From NCBI RefSeq assembly GCF_031624635.1, contig NZ_JAMQOQ010000001.1, positions 1,116,001 to 1,180,000 on the forward strand: DNA of 64,000 nucleotides, written 5' to 3'. The stretch's first letter is position 1. Every line of letters starts with the position of its first letter. The position numbers and the translations under genes were made by a program. Origin of the DNA: Halogeometricum sp. S3BR5-2 (GTDB lineage Archaea > Halobacteriota > Halobacteria > Halobacteriales > Haloferacaceae). This document shows positions 44,949 through 53,982 of the stretch, piece by piece. Under the pieces are notes generated by a model that saw only the letters and a list, made by a program, of their open reading frames with translations, was not told the origin of the DNA and made no database searches.

Positions 44949-44984
44949 CTTTTCCAACACGTCACCCCAGCGAGAGACCTCCGA
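44949..44984 (+). repeat. Degraded start of a third tRNA-3'-end module
   Basis: After copy 2 the text CTTTTCCAACACGTCACCCC with AGCGAGAGACC resembles the first 35 bases of copy 1 (CTTTCTCAGCGAACTCAGCC with CGCGAGAGACC), then diverges before the BASS transporter gene. Read as a partial unit. Confidence 0.4.
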
Positions 44985-45058
44985 AACCGTCCGGCGCCGT
45001 CCCGACCAGTCCGACACGATGATACCGCGACGGTGCCGACAGCGGAACGATTCGCTCG

Positions 45059-45958
45059 ATGACCCTGACCGACGCAGTCGAGGACTATCTTCTCCTGTGG
45101 ATTCTGCTCTCGGTCGGCGTCGGCATCGCGTTCCCCCGCGTGTCGGTCGTCACGCGGGCCTCGACGCTCGTTCTCGCGGTGATGATCGGGAGTATCTCGC
45201 TGACGCTCTCGATCGAACAGTTCCGACAGGTCGACGCCCGAGCGCTCGGTCTCGTCCTCGCGGGGCACGTCGCGATGCCGTTCGTCGCCTTCGGAATCGC
45301 CACCGGCCTCGGCCTCTCGGCGGAACTGACGGTCGGGTTCGTGATTTTGGGGGCGGTGACGCCGGAACTCGTGACGCCGGTGATGACCGAACTCGCGGGC
45401 GGCGACACGGCGCTGTCGACGACCGCGTTGGTCGCAATCGGCGTCGGAAGCGTGGGATTCATCCCGGCCGTCGTCGCGCTCCTCCTCGGCGGAATCGACG
45501 TCCCGACGGCACCGGTCGTCGAACAGTTACTCGTGGCCGTCGTCGCACCGATGCTGATCGCCATCGGCGCGCGGACCCATTTCCCCGACCGAATCGGCCG
45601 CTACGATGACTACTATCCGGCGATGTCGGCGTTGATGGTGATTCTCATCATCGGCGCGGTGACGGCCGCGAACGCGGAAGTCGTTCGCTCGAACGCGTCG
45701 CTTCTGGCCGGCGTCGGATTCGGTGCCGTCGCGCTGAACGGTGTGGGATACGGCCTCGGATACCTCCTCGGCTATTCGGTCCCGCGGCCGACGCGAATCG
45801 CGTCGACGCTGTCCGTGGGGATGCGCGATTTCGCCGTCGCGGCAGCGCTGGTCGTCGCGGCCGGTCTCCCGCCCATCGCGTCGGTGCCCGCCGTCGCGTT
45901 CGGCGTCGTCGAGATGGTCACGAGCGCCGGACTCGCGAGGCGGCTGAAACGGCGGTAG
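45059..45958 (+). CDS. Bile acid:sodium symporter (BASS/SBF) family transporter
   Basis: 299 residues, about nine helices. The GAVTPELVTPVMTELAGGDTALSTTALV segment near 97-124 and the later GFGAVALNGVGYGLGYLLGYSV and STLSVGMRDFAVAAALVVAAGLP segments are typical of the family. It imports an organic anion with sodium; substrate unknown. ATG at 45059. It lies just after the tRNA-linked repeat array, a place often used by integrating elements, though its composition is like the rest of the genome. Confidence 0.85.
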   Translation: MTLTDAVEDYLLLWILLSVGVGIAFPRVSVVTRASTLVLAVMIGSISLTLSIEQFRQVDARALGLVLAGHVAMPFVAFGIATGLGLSAELTVGFVILGAVTPELVTPVMTELAGGDTALSTTALVAIGVGSVGFIPAVVALLLGGIDVPTAPVVEQLLVAVVAPMLIAIGARTHFPDRIGRYDDYYPAMSALMVILIIGAVTAANAEVVRSNASLLAGVGFGAVALNGVGYGLGYLLGYSVPRPTRIASTLSVGMRDFAVAAALVVAAGLPPIASVPAVAFGVVEMVTSAGLARRLKRR

Positions 45959-45993
45959 GGAGGCTCGGGGTCGGTCCCTCGCGAACCGCCCCG

Positions 45994-46647
45994 TTACAGC
46001 GACTCGCAGGCCTCGCCGTCGTCGTCGCCGTCGAGTCGGTGCGGGTCGCTGGTGTCGCGTTCGTACACTTCCTGCGCCTGCCGTCCCGTGTCGAAGTGGC
46101 TACAGTCGTAGTCGCCGTCCGCCGGAAGCGGCGGGATGTCCACTTCGTCGTTCATCACCGCGGGCATCGGCGTCGGAGTGGGGGTAGGGGTGGGCGTCGG
46201 AGCGGGAATTGGAGTCGGTGTCGACGTCGGAGTGGGGGTAGGAGTCGGCGTCGGTGTTGGATTCGGCGTAGGAGTGGCCGTTGAAGTGAATGTCGCCGTC
46301 GAAGTCGGGGTATCTGTCGCCACCGACTCGGACGTGGGCGTCGCCGTCGACGCCGATGCCGCGGCCGTCGTCCCGACGCCGCCGATGCGCTGTTGCGTCT
46401 GCTCCGGGGGGTCGCCGGTCGGGAGGACGGCGTCGAGGACGCCGAACAGCGCGACCGAGTACGCGCCCGCCGCGACGCCGGTGACCACCCCGCCCCCCGG
46501 TAGCGACGAGAGTCTGTCCGCAGCCCCGCCGACGTTCGCTCCGACGACGAGGCCGACCACCACCGGGAAGAACGCGAGCAGCACGGGCACCGAGACCAGA
46601 TAGACGAGTCCGACGACGACGTTCCTGCTCGTCAACCCCGGACGCAT
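45994..46647 (-). CDS. Membrane protein with Thr-Pro repeat stalk and Excalibur domain
   Basis: 217 residues from ATG 46647 (an earlier in-frame ATG at 46713 is possible). Two helices at about 10-40 and 50-75 are followed by a low-complexity Thr/Pro/Ser stalk at about 95-165 and a C-terminal Excalibur domain ([17 protein letters not shown] with [11 protein letters not shown]), a calcium-binding fold. The stalk is probably glycosylated and holds the domain outside the cell. Function unknown. Confidence 0.8.
   Translation of the reverse strand: MRPGLTSRNVVVGLVYLVSVPVLLAFFPVVVGLVVGANVGGAADRLSSLPGGGVVTGVAAGAYSVALFGVLDAVLPTGDPPEQTQQRIGGVGTTAAASASTATPTSESVATDTPTSTATFTSTATPTPNPTPTPTPTPTPTSTPTPIPAPTPTPTPTPTPMPAVMNDEVDIPPLPADGDYDCSHFDTGRQAQEVYERDTSDPHRLDGDDDGEACESL
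46164..46290. repeat. Low-complexity tract encoding (Thr-Pro)n
   Basis: Degenerate 6-base repeats (GGCGTC, GGAGTC, GGGGTA and similar on the plus strand) encode PTPTPTPT runs of the Excalibur protein on the minus strand. Slippage could change the stalk length between strains. Confidence 0.8.
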
Positions 46648-46820
46648 TCCGGGAACCGTATCCGCGAGTGACACGACCTCGCATCGGAGGTCCCGGGTGT
46701 AAGTGTTGTTCAAGGGATACGACCGGTCGGAGTAACGGTCTCCGAAACAGTCACTAAGCCGACTGGAATTTGGGAGAGAATCTGAACAAGCTACATCCCG
46801 TTCGCGTTCCTCCTTCCGTT

Positions 46821-48473
46821 ATGGCACGGAACCGTTTCGAGTGGCGTCGCGGGCCGAGGCTCCTCGTCGCCCTGTTCGCGGGAATCGCCGCCGTCGCCGG
46901 GTCGTACGCCGCCGCCGGGTTCACCCCGTCGTTCGTCGTCGCGCCGGTGGAGGCGTTTCTCACGCGGACGGTGCCCGACGCGGTGCTCCGGTTCGCTATC
47001 ACCACGCTCGGCACGTTCGCCGGCATCGACCACTTCGGCCAACTGCTCAACTTGGCGATGGCGTTCGGGCTCGCGACGGCGCTTCTGTCGGCCGCCGCGC
47101 TGGCGGGCCTGGCCGTCGGACGCCGCCTCGACTCCGCGCTCGCGTCGGTCGGACTGACGGGCCTGCTCGCGTGGGGGGTCACCGCGTTGCTCACGGGCGC
47201 GCCGACGCTTTCGCTCGGCGCGGGCGTCGGCGCTGCGCTCGTCGTCGCGGGCGCCGAACTCGCCGCTGCGTCGACTGGTGCCCCGTCGGGCGGCGCCGAC
47301 GCGGTGCGACGGAGGCAACTGCTCGGCGGCGTCGGTACCGCCGTCGGCGTCGGTGCCGTCGGCGTCCTCCTCGGTCGGTCGCCCGCCCCCGCGGACGCCG
47401 ACGGAGCGAGCGGTTCGAGCGCCAGCGTCGAGGCGGGCGACGCGAGCGACGGCGGCAGCGGCGGAGCGGACGCCGCGGACGCGGATCCGGGAGCGAACGA
47501 GGGCGACGGCGAACAGGAGGCCGACGCGCGCTTCGGCGACCCGGAGGTCACGGCGCGCTACTTGGAGGAAGCAGAGACCCGCGCGCTCAACGTCGAGGGA
47601 TTGGAGAGCCTCGTCAGCGGCGACGACTTCTACACCGTCGACATCGGGAACGTCGACCCGAAGGTGAGCGCCGAGGAGTGGTCGCTCTCGGTCACCGGTG
47701 CGGTCGGAGAGGAACTGACGCTCGGCTACGAGGACCTGCGCGGGATGGGGGCCGAACAGCGGTTCATCACGCTGCGCTGCGTCAGCGACAAGATAAACGC
47801 GAAGCTGATGGACACCGACCTCTGGACGGGCGTCCCCGTCTCTCAAATATTAGAACGAGCGAACCCGCAGGGCGACTACGTGATGCTCCGCGCGGCGGAC
47901 GACTACTTCGTGGGCTTTCCGCTCGACGCCCTGGAGACGGGCTTTCTCGCCTACGGGAAGGGCGGCGAGGCGCTCCCGCGGGCGCACGGCCACCCCGTGC
48001 GGGCGCTCATCCCCGGCCACTGGGGCGAGGTCAACACCAAGTGGATAACCGAGATAGAGGTCCTCGAAAACGCCGAGAAGGGCTTCTGGGAGAAGCGCGG
48101 GTGGCACGGCACCGGCCCGGTGAACACCGTCGCGAAACTCCACGCCACGAACCGGCGCGACGGCGAGATTCAGGTCGCGGGGCACGCCTACGCCGGCGTG
48201 CGCGGCATCGACCGCGTGGAAGTCTCCACCGACGGCGGCGAGACGTGGACCGACGCGACGCTGTCGGACCCGCTCCCCGCCGGCACGGACGAGGAGGGCG
48301 ACGCGGCCGAGGACGCGTGGCGGCAGTGGGAGTACACCTACGAGAATCCGGGTGCGGAGCACACCGTCGTCGTCCGCGCTACCGACGGAACGGGGACGCT
48401 CCAACCGCGCGAGAACGGGGGGCCGTACCCGAGCGGTGCGACCGGGTGGGTGTCGAAGACGATCTCGGGTTGA
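46821..48473 (+). CDS. Membrane-anchored sulfite oxidase-fold molybdoenzyme
   Basis: 550 residues. The first 180 residues hold about five helices. A Gly/Asp/Ala-rich linker to about 240 leads to a molybdopterin oxidoreductase domain (about 255-425) with the molybdenum Cys in ITLRCVSDKIN near 320. A C-terminal Mo-cofactor dimerisation domain follows (IQVAGHAYAGVRGIDRVEVSTDGG). The domain order suggests the enzyme sits outside the membrane. Substrate unknown; it could be sulfite or another oxyanion. ATG at 46821. Confidence 0.85.
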   Translation: MARNRFEWRRGPRLLVALFAGIAAVAGSYAAAGFTPSFVVAPVEAFLTRTVPDAVLRFAITTLGTFAGIDHFGQLLNLAMAFGLATALLSAAALAGLAVGRRLDSALASVGLTGLLAWGVTALLTGAPTLSLGAGVGAALVVAGAELAAASTGAPSGGADAVRRRQLLGGVGTAVGVGAVGVLLGRSPAPADADGASGSSASVEAGDASDGGSGGADAADADPGANEGDGEQEADARFGDPEVTARYLEEAETRALNVEGLESLVSGDDFYTVDIGNVDPKVSAEEWSLSVTGAVGEELTLGYEDLRGMGAEQRFITLRCVSDKINAKLMDTDLWTGVPVSQILERANPQGDYVMLRAADDYFVGFPLDALETGFLAYGKGGEALPRAHGHPVRALIPGHWGEVNTKWITEIEVLENAEKGFWEKRGWHGTGPVNTVAKLHATNRRDGEIQVAGHAYAGVRGIDRVEVSTDGGETWTDATLSDPLPAGTDEEGDAAEDAWRQWEYTYENPGAEHTVVVRATDGTGTLQPRENGGPYPSGATGWVSKTISG

Positions 48474-48614
48474 GCGGTCTCTCCGACACGCGCGGCCGTT
48501 CGATGCCGCTTCGACCCCGTTCGACCCGTCCACGTCCCGCCCCGACGCCGTCTTCCGACTTCACTTCCGCCCCGCTAGGCTCGCTTACTTATCCGTTCTC
48601 GTGAACGTTAGAGT

Positions 48615-48797
48615 ATGAACGCGCTCGCCGCGGAGCGACCGGCGGACGGCACGGAACGGACGCACCGAATCGAGGTCACCGACTACCGGACGGCGCGGGT
48701 CGTCGACTACGCCGCGAGGCGCTTCGACGGCGACGCGGACGTGCGCTTCCAGCGCCGTCCGGGGTCAACGTATCTCCTCGCGGACGAGCGTCGATAA
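48615..48797 (+). CDS. Small hypothetical protein
   Basis: 60 residues (MNALAAERPADGTERTHRIEVTDYR...). No known domain; a beta-rich stretch at 19-58. Support comes from a TATA-like TTACTTATC at 48585-48593, about 25 bases ahead of the ATG, as in leaderless genes, and from acidic-to-neutral composition in a gap that otherwise holds nothing. It is convergent with the leuA/cimA-type gene. Confidence 0.5.
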   Translation: MNALAAERPADGTERTHRIEVTDYRTARVVDYAARRFDGDADVRFQRRPGSTYLLADERR

Positions 48798-48822
48798 GAA
48801 GGGAAGAACGGAGGACGCGGGT

Positions 48823-50394
48823 TCAGTCGTCCGCGCGCGGCGGCGACTCGGCGGTCCCGTCGAAGCCGTCGTCGGCGGCGACGAGCAGTCGGTCGAGCGC
48901 TTCGACCATCGCCTCGACGCTGCACCGCGTGATGTCGGAGTCGCTGGTCGCCACGGTGACCGAGCGGTCGCCGTAGGACATCTCCACTTCGACGGTGACG
49001 ACGGCGTCCGTGCCGCCGGTGATGGCGTCGACGTGGTACGAGTCCAACTGCGCGTCGGCGTCCGGGCCGAGCGCCGAGCGGACCGCCTCGACGGCGGCGT
49101 CGACCGGTCCGCTTCCGGTGCCCGACGCGACGCGTTCGTCGTCGTCGACGCGGAGGCGAACCGACGCCGTCGGCGTGCCGCCGCCGGAGGCCGCGGTGAG
49201 GTCGAGCAGTTCGACCCGGCGGTTCCGGTCTCTGCCCTGCACGTCCTCGGCGATGGCGAGGAGGTCGGCGTCCGTGACGCGCTTGCCCCGGTCGCCCAGC
49301 GTCTTCACGCGCTGAACGACGGCCGCGAGGTCCTCGTCGCTCACGTCCACGTCGTGTTCGTCGAGGGCGGCGGCGACGCCGGCGCGCCCGGCGTGCTTGC
49401 CGAGGACGAGGCGGCGCTCCCGACCCACCGTTTCCGGCGCGTAGGGCTCGTACATCGCGTCGTCCTTCAGCGTCCCGTCGGTGTGGATGCCGCTCTCGTG
49501 CGTGAAGGCGTTCTCGCCGACGACCGCCTTGTTGGGCGGGAGCGGGACGCCCGTCGAGCGGGCGACCTTCTGCGCGAGCGGGTAGAGTTCGTCGAGTTTG
49601 GCCGTCTCGACGCCGTAGCAGTGCGACAGCGCGATGGCCACCTCTTCGAGGGCGACGTTGCCGGCGCGTTCGCCGATGCCGTTGACGGTGCCGTGGACCA
49701 TGTCGGCCCCGGCGGCGAGGCTGGCGTAGACGTTCGTCATCGCCAGTCCGAGGTCGTCGTGCGTGTGCGTCGACACCGGGCCGAGTTCCGCGAGCGCCGA
49801 GACGTACTCGAACGTCGTCTCGGGGCTGGCGTGCCCGACGGTGTCGGCGTAACACGTCCGGTCGGCGCCGGCGTCCAGCGCCGACTCCGCGATGTCGACG
49901 AGGAATTCGAGGTCCGCGCGGGACCCGTCCTCCCCGATGACCTCGACCCAGAGGCCGTGGTCCTTCGCGTAGGCGACGAGTTCGCCGGTCGTCTCGACGA
50001 CGCCGTCGCGCGTCGTGCCGACCTTGTCCTCGACGTGGCGGTCGCTGGCGGGGACGACGATGGTGACGCCGTCGACGTCGCAGTCGAGGGCGAGGTCGAC
50101 GTCCTTCTGCACGCCGCGGGCGAAACTGGTTATCGTCGCGTCGAGACCGAGGTCCGTGACCCGCCTGATGGTCTCGCGCTCGCCTTCGCCCGTGCAGGCG
50201 CTGCCCGCCTCGACGAACGGGACGTTCGCCCGGTCGAGCGCGCGGGCGATGTCCGCCTTCTCCTCGGGGGATAGCGAGATGCCCGGCGCCTGCTCGCCGT
50301 CGCGCAGCGTCGTATCTAGTAGCTGTACCGTGTCGTCAGAATCCAGAACGGATGCGAGGGGTGTTGTGGGGTTACCCCCGAATAAATCGACCAC
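48823..50394 (-). CDS. (R)-citramalate / 2-isopropylmalate synthase family enzyme
   Basis: 523 residues. The HMGL-like TIM barrel has LLDTTLRDGEQAPGISLS near 25-42, THTHDDLGLAMTN near 207-219 (metal His) and HESGIHTDG near 298. The C-terminal leuA dimer/allosteric domain lies at about 390-515. It condenses acetyl-CoA with pyruvate or 2-oxoisovalerate for isoleucine or leucine synthesis; sequence alone does not tell which. A GTG at 50394 is the only usable start in frame before the barrel. Confidence 0.87.
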   Translation of the reverse strand: MVDLFGGNPTTPLASVLDSDDTVQLLDTTLRDGEQAPGISLSPEEKADIARALDRANVPFVEAGSACTGEGERETIRRVTDLGLDATITSFARGVQKDVDLALDCDVDGVTIVVPASDRHVEDKVGTTRDGVVETTGELVAYAKDHGLWVEVIGEDGSRADLEFLVDIAESALDAGADRTCYADTVGHASPETTFEYVSALAELGPVSTHTHDDLGLAMTNVYASLAAGADMVHGTVNGIGERAGNVALEEVAIALSHCYGVETAKLDELYPLAQKVARSTGVPLPPNKAVVGENAFTHESGIHTDGTLKDDAMYEPYAPETVGRERRLVLGKHAGRAGVAAALDEHDVDVSDEDLAAVVQRVKTLGDRGKRVTDADLLAIAEDVQGRDRNRRVELLDLTAASGGGTPTASVRLRVDDDERVASGTGSGPVDAAVEAVRSALGPDADAQLDSYHVDAITGGTDAVVTVEVEMSYGDRSVTVATSDSDITRCSVEAMVEALDRLLVAADDGFDGTAESPPRADD

Positions 50395-50489
50395 GAGTCA
50401 TGTGCTCACACGCTCCGTTACCGGCGACGTACTTAAACCAGCCCCTCCCGACAGTTTTCGCCGTTCGATTCGCGCCCGTCCGAGGGGCG

Positions 50490-50864
50490 TCACTCGACGA
50501 GTCGGACGGTGTCGCCGCGTTCGACGCCGTCGGCGGCCCCGACCGGCAGTTCGACGATGCGGTCGGCGAGTCCGAAGCCGATGCCGACCCACCCGCGCAG
50601 GCGCTTCTTCTTCGTCACTTCCTCACCGACCAACCACAGGGCGTCGATGGGAAAGGGGACGAACACCATGTGGAGGCTCCGTCTGTCCGGGCTGCCGAAC
50701 TCGAAGACGAGGGCGTAGTCGTCGGGAATCTTCCGACGGAACATCAGGCCGCGCGACTTCGAGAGGAAACTGTCCGCGACTTCCACGTCGCTGGCGAGGG
50801 TGCGGGGCGTTCCGTCCCGGCGGTGTTCGACGTGCACGACCGGGGTGTCATCCAGCGGATACAT
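50490..50864 (-). CDS. DUF192 family protein
   Basis: 124 residues with the DUF192 pattern: VADSFLSKSRGLMFRR, ALVFEFGSPDRRSLHMVFVPF, PIDALWLVGE and the closing ADRIVELPVGAADGVERGDTV. Many family members are secreted, but no signal peptide is seen here. ATG at 50864 follows GAGATTTATG on the minus strand. Function unknown. Confidence 0.85.
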   Translation of the reverse strand: MYPLDDTPVVHVEHRRDGTPRTLASDVEVADSFLSKSRGLMFRRKIPDDYALVFEFGSPDRRSLHMVFVPFPIDALWLVGEEVTKKKRLRGWVGIGFGLADRIVELPVGAADGVERGDTVRLVE

Positions 50865-50959
50865 AAATCTCTCGCGCCGAATCTCGACGACGAGAACCGC
50901 CCGTCCCCCCGACGGGCGGCGTGGCGTGATGCGTGACGGCGTGACGGCCGTCGGAACGT

Positions 50960-51322
50960 TCAGTCGTCGGTGGCGGCCGCGGCACCCGCGCTCGCCGACC
51001 CGACGCCCCCCATTCCCACCGGGTCGTAGACGCAGATACGTCCGGCCTCGACGACGACGAGGCAGTCGTAGAGGTCGAGTTCGACCCGCAGTCCGGAGGC
51101 CCTCGGTCCCTCGAGCAGCGCCGAGAGCGCCTCGACGTCGACGCCCGCCTCGTAGAGCGACGGCAGTTCCATCGGGTCGACGTCGCGGACAGCGGCGACG
51201 GCTTCGACGATGCTCGCCGCGAGCGACCCCCCGCCGTCGAGAGCGTCGACGTACTCCGGCATCCCCATCTTCGATTTCGGACCTCTGCTCCCCTCCGCCG
51301 CGTCCGCGTCTTTTCGATACAT
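50960..51322 (-). CDS. HalOD1-like domain protein
   Basis: 120 residues. The part from about 25 to 105 (SLAASIVEAVAAVRDVDPMELPSLYEAGVDVEALSALLEG, LRVELDLYDCLVVVEAGRICVY) is the Halobacterial output domain 1 type, thought to act as an output module in haloarchaeal signalling. It is free-standing here. ATG at 51322 is preferred to the longer frame upstream. Same direction as the HTH_10 gene 120 bases before it. Confidence 0.75.
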   Translation of the reverse strand: MYRKDADAAEGSRGPKSKMGMPEYVDALDGGGSLAASIVEAVAAVRDVDPMELPSLYEAGVDVEALSALLEGPRASGLRVELDLYDCLVVVEAGRICVYDPVGMGGVGSASAGAAAATDD

Positions 51323-51442
51323 TGGATCTTGTCCCGTCGTCCCGCGGGTGGTCGGGCCGCGCCGCCACTCTCGGTCACGGGCGCCCGATAGTAACGAATA
51401 GAACGGGATGAGCGCTGGTGTTCTCAATCGAAGAGGTTCAAG

Positions 51443-52141
51443 TCAGGGGCCCGTTCGCCCGTCGGCGTCCGCCGCGTCGGCGTTGCGGTCACCGGGACCG
51501 GGTTTCTCGACTACGGTACTGCCGACGAGTTGCTGCGTGCCGCGGCGGAGTCGTCCCGAGAACGCCCGTCCGGAGACGTCGAACCGCCCCGCGAGTTCGT
51601 CGGCCGTCGTCTCCCGGGGTTCCGCGAAGTAGCCCGACTCGTAGGCCACTCTCAGGGCGTCGCGCTGCGCCTCGGTCAGCCCGTACGTCTCCGCTTCGAG
51701 TTCGCGCAGGCTTTGCACCCTGGTGACGGTGGCGCGGATGTCGCGCTCCCGACAGTACGTCTGGAAGTCGGCGAGGTTCTCCCGGGTCTCGAAGCGCAAC
51801 TCGAACCGCCATCCCTCGGCGGTGCCGGACGCCTCCAATACGGTCGCGTCCGCGTCGAGGATGGCCGCGGTGAATCGGTCCAGGGCGGGGTCCCACCGGA
51901 GTCGATACAGCGTCACGTCCTCGAACGACTCCACGCGCCGCACCTCCGCGATGCCCTCCGTCTCGGCGGCGACGGCGCCGAACTCGTCGGCCCCGCTCCC
52001 CCAGACCCAGACGTACGGCAGTACTCCGCCGTCGACCGGAACGACCCGTTCGAGGTCGATACGGACCGACGGGACGGCGGCGAGGGCGCGTCCCAGCGCG
52101 AACGCCTCGCCGTCGAGTTCGAAAGTTGCGATAGCTCCCAT
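51443..52141 (-). CDS. Bat-type HTH_10 transcriptional regulator
   Basis: 232 residues with the same build as the protein at 23052-23714: an N-terminal sensor part to about 155 (FELDGEAFALGRALAAVPSV, PYVWVWGSG) and an HTH_10 near 160-212 (LTEAQRDALRVAYESGYFAEP, TADELAGRFDVSGRAFSGRLR). An unusual Asp/Ala-rich tail follows. ATG at 52141. Probably upstream of, and perhaps in one transcript with, the HalOD1-like gene. Confidence 0.88.
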   Translation of the reverse strand: MGAIATFELDGEAFALGRALAAVPSVRIDLERVVPVDGGVLPYVWVWGSGADEFGAVAAETEGIAEVRRVESFEDVTLYRLRWDPALDRFTAAILDADATVLEASGTAEGWRFELRFETRENLADFQTYCRERDIRATVTRVQSLRELEAETYGLTEAQRDALRVAYESGYFAEPRETTADELAGRFDVSGRAFSGRLRRGTQQLVGSTVVEKPGPGDRNADAADADGRTGP

Positions 52142-52223
52142 CTATTTCGAGGTCGCTCGATTGTGATATAAACGGTCGGTTCCGACCCCCCGAGTTGAAG
52201 GCGGTCGGCGCCCACCGACGCCC

Positions 52224-52772
52224 ATGGAGAAGACGCCCACGGGGACGCCCGTCGGCGTGGACGACCCGTACGACCACGCGGGCGTCTGCGACCACCTCAC
52301 GGGCGACGGCCGGTGCCGGTTCGCCCTCGACCGGGCCGGCGACGACCCCTCGTTCGCGGCCGCCCGGCGCGCCGACGACTACGCCTGCGTCGCCGCCGAC
52401 GAACGTGAGTTCCGCGACTGCCCGCACTATCGCTCGACCACCGACGGCCGCGAGTGCGTCCGGTGCGGCCTCGAAGAGGTCCGCATGGCCCACGAGGCGG
52501 GCGCGCGCGCCCTCCTCGAAGAACACCACCTCTCGTACGGGGGGTCGGGAGGCGACGGGGACGCGGAGGGTGACCCCTCCCACGAGATAACGGTCGCGCT
52601 CTGTCGGTGGTGCCACACGAAGGTGCACAAGTCGTTCGCCCGCGTCGACGACGACGCCTCGCCGGACCCCGAGGCGTTCGCCGCGCGCGAGGAGCGTCGG
52701 TCGCGGGAGACGGAGGAGTTCGGGTTCAGTTCGGCGGCCGAGCGGTACGGTGCGGACGCGGAGGACGATTGA
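52224..52772 (+). CDS. Cys/His-rich, HNH-like haloarchaeal protein (DUF7097-like)
   Basis: 182 residues. Cys pairs in ECVRCG (near 77-80) and CRWCHTKVH (near 127-135) with the earlier EEHHLSY suggest a zinc-bound HNH-like fold (His-His ... Cys-x2-Cys-His-x3-His). Family name from memory, so treat with care. A nuclease role is possible but the catalytic residues cannot be judged. ATG at 52224. Confidence 0.65.
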   Translation: MEKTPTGTPVGVDDPYDHAGVCDHLTGDGRCRFALDRAGDDPSFAAARRADDYACVAADEREFRDCPHYRSTTDGRECVRCGLEEVRMAHEAGARALLEEHHLSYGGSGGDGDAEGDPSHEITVALCRWCHTKVHKSFARVDDDASPDPEAFAAREERRSRETEEFGFSSAAERYGADAEDD

Positions 52773-52786
52773 CCGTCGAGTTCGCC

Positions 52787-53827
52787 TCACTCCGCGTACA
52801 GCGTGGCGAGTAGGCCCGTCGCGACGGCGTCGACGCAGACGACCGACCAGTAGCTACACACCCGATAGAGGAGGGCGACGGCGGCGGCGGCGTCGACGGG
52901 GACGCCCGTCGTGGCGACGAGTCCGGTGGTGACGGCGATTTCGACGCCGCCGGACCCGCCCGGCAGCGGCGACCACCCGACGAGGCCCGAGGCCGGCGCG
53001 ACGAACAGGGCGGCGGAGACGGGGACGGAAACGCCGAGCGCAACCCCCGCACCCGCGAGCGAGGCCGCGAACGACATCCACCCGAGCGCGGCGAAGCACG
53101 CGACCGACGCGACGCGCCGCCGGTCGGCCGCCACCGCGTCCAGCGTGCGGAAGTAGCTCTCGACGCGACGCTCGACCGCGTGAGGGTGGAGGTGGCGTTC
53201 GAGCGTCGTCGCGCCCACCCGCGCGGCGAGTCGGTGACCGACGGCGACGACGGCGACGACGACGCGTTCGAGCAGGTCGCGCCGCCGCGCCACGAGGTAG
53301 ACGACGGCGCCGACGACGACGAGGGCGCCCGCGAGACCGGCGACGAACGTCGCCACGTCGCCCGTCGCGGACTCGAAGAGCAACGACAGCCCCACCGCCG
53401 ACACCGTCACCGCCGACAGGAGGTTCAGGAGGTCGGTGACCGTGACGGCCGCCAGCGCCTCCTCGTACTGGAGGTCGAACGGCCTGGAGACGGCGTAGCC
53501 GATGATGGCCGACCCGCTCAGCCGACCCATCGGCAGCACCTGCCGGGCGAAGTCCCCCGAGAGGTACGCCAGTCGGTAGCGGAGGCCGCCGACGGGGTGC
53601 GTCCGTCGGAGGGCGCGCCGGAGCGACTCGCCCCACAGCGAGATGGCGAGAACGCCGGCGAGAGCGGCGGCGGCGGCCACGCCGGGGTCCGCTCGCGCGA
53701 GAGCCCGGAGAACGGCTCGGCCGCCCGTCAGGGAGACGAAGACGGCGAGGACGACGAGGGCGAGAGCGAGACCGACGACGGCGCGGACGGCCGGGCGGGC
53801 GCGGGGGCGGGTGCGCGGGAAGTCCAC
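52787..53827 (-). CDS. UPF0104 / lysylphosphatidylglycerol synthase transmembrane family protein
   Basis: 346 residues, seven to eight helices, GTG start at 53827. Typical segments are GDFARQVLPMGRLSGSAIIGYAVSR near 91-115 and APASGLVGWSPLPGGSGGVEIAVTT near 275-300. The family includes flippase-like parts of lipid-modifying enzymes. No catalytic domain is attached, so a lipid transport or flipping role is the best guess. Confidence 0.85.
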   Translation of the reverse strand: MDFPRTRPRARPAVRAVVGLALALVVLAVFVSLTGGRAVLRALARADPGVAAAAALAGVLAISLWGESLRRALRRTHPVGGLRYRLAYLSGDFARQVLPMGRLSGSAIIGYAVSRPFDLQYEEALAAVTVTDLLNLLSAVTVSAVGLSLLFESATGDVATFVAGLAGALVVVGAVVYLVARRRDLLERVVVAVVAVGHRLAARVGATTLERHLHPHAVERRVESYFRTLDAVAADRRRVASVACFAALGWMSFAASLAGAGVALGVSVPVSAALFVAPASGLVGWSPLPGGSGGVEIAVTTGLVATTGVPVDAAAAVALLYRVCSYWSVVCVDAVATGLLATLYAE

Positions 53828-53982
53828 GTCTCCTCGGAAGGGACCGACCGACTTGAGTTCCCGTGCCGTCGCCGGGTTCGGCGCTCGCGGCTGTCCTCGT
53901 GACTCCCCACCGACGCCCGCGCGGGACCGCCGCCTCGTTCCGGACGCTTTTTGCCCGCCTACCGAATACCTCCCTCCAACTG

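Noticed and set aside
45059-45958. Cargo of an integrated element next to the tRNA
   Set aside because: The gene has genome-like composition, and no integrase or phage gene is near.
46160-46290. Minisatellite or regulatory repeat
   Set aside because: The repeats keep the frame of the Excalibur protein and encode Thr-Pro, so they are explained as coding.
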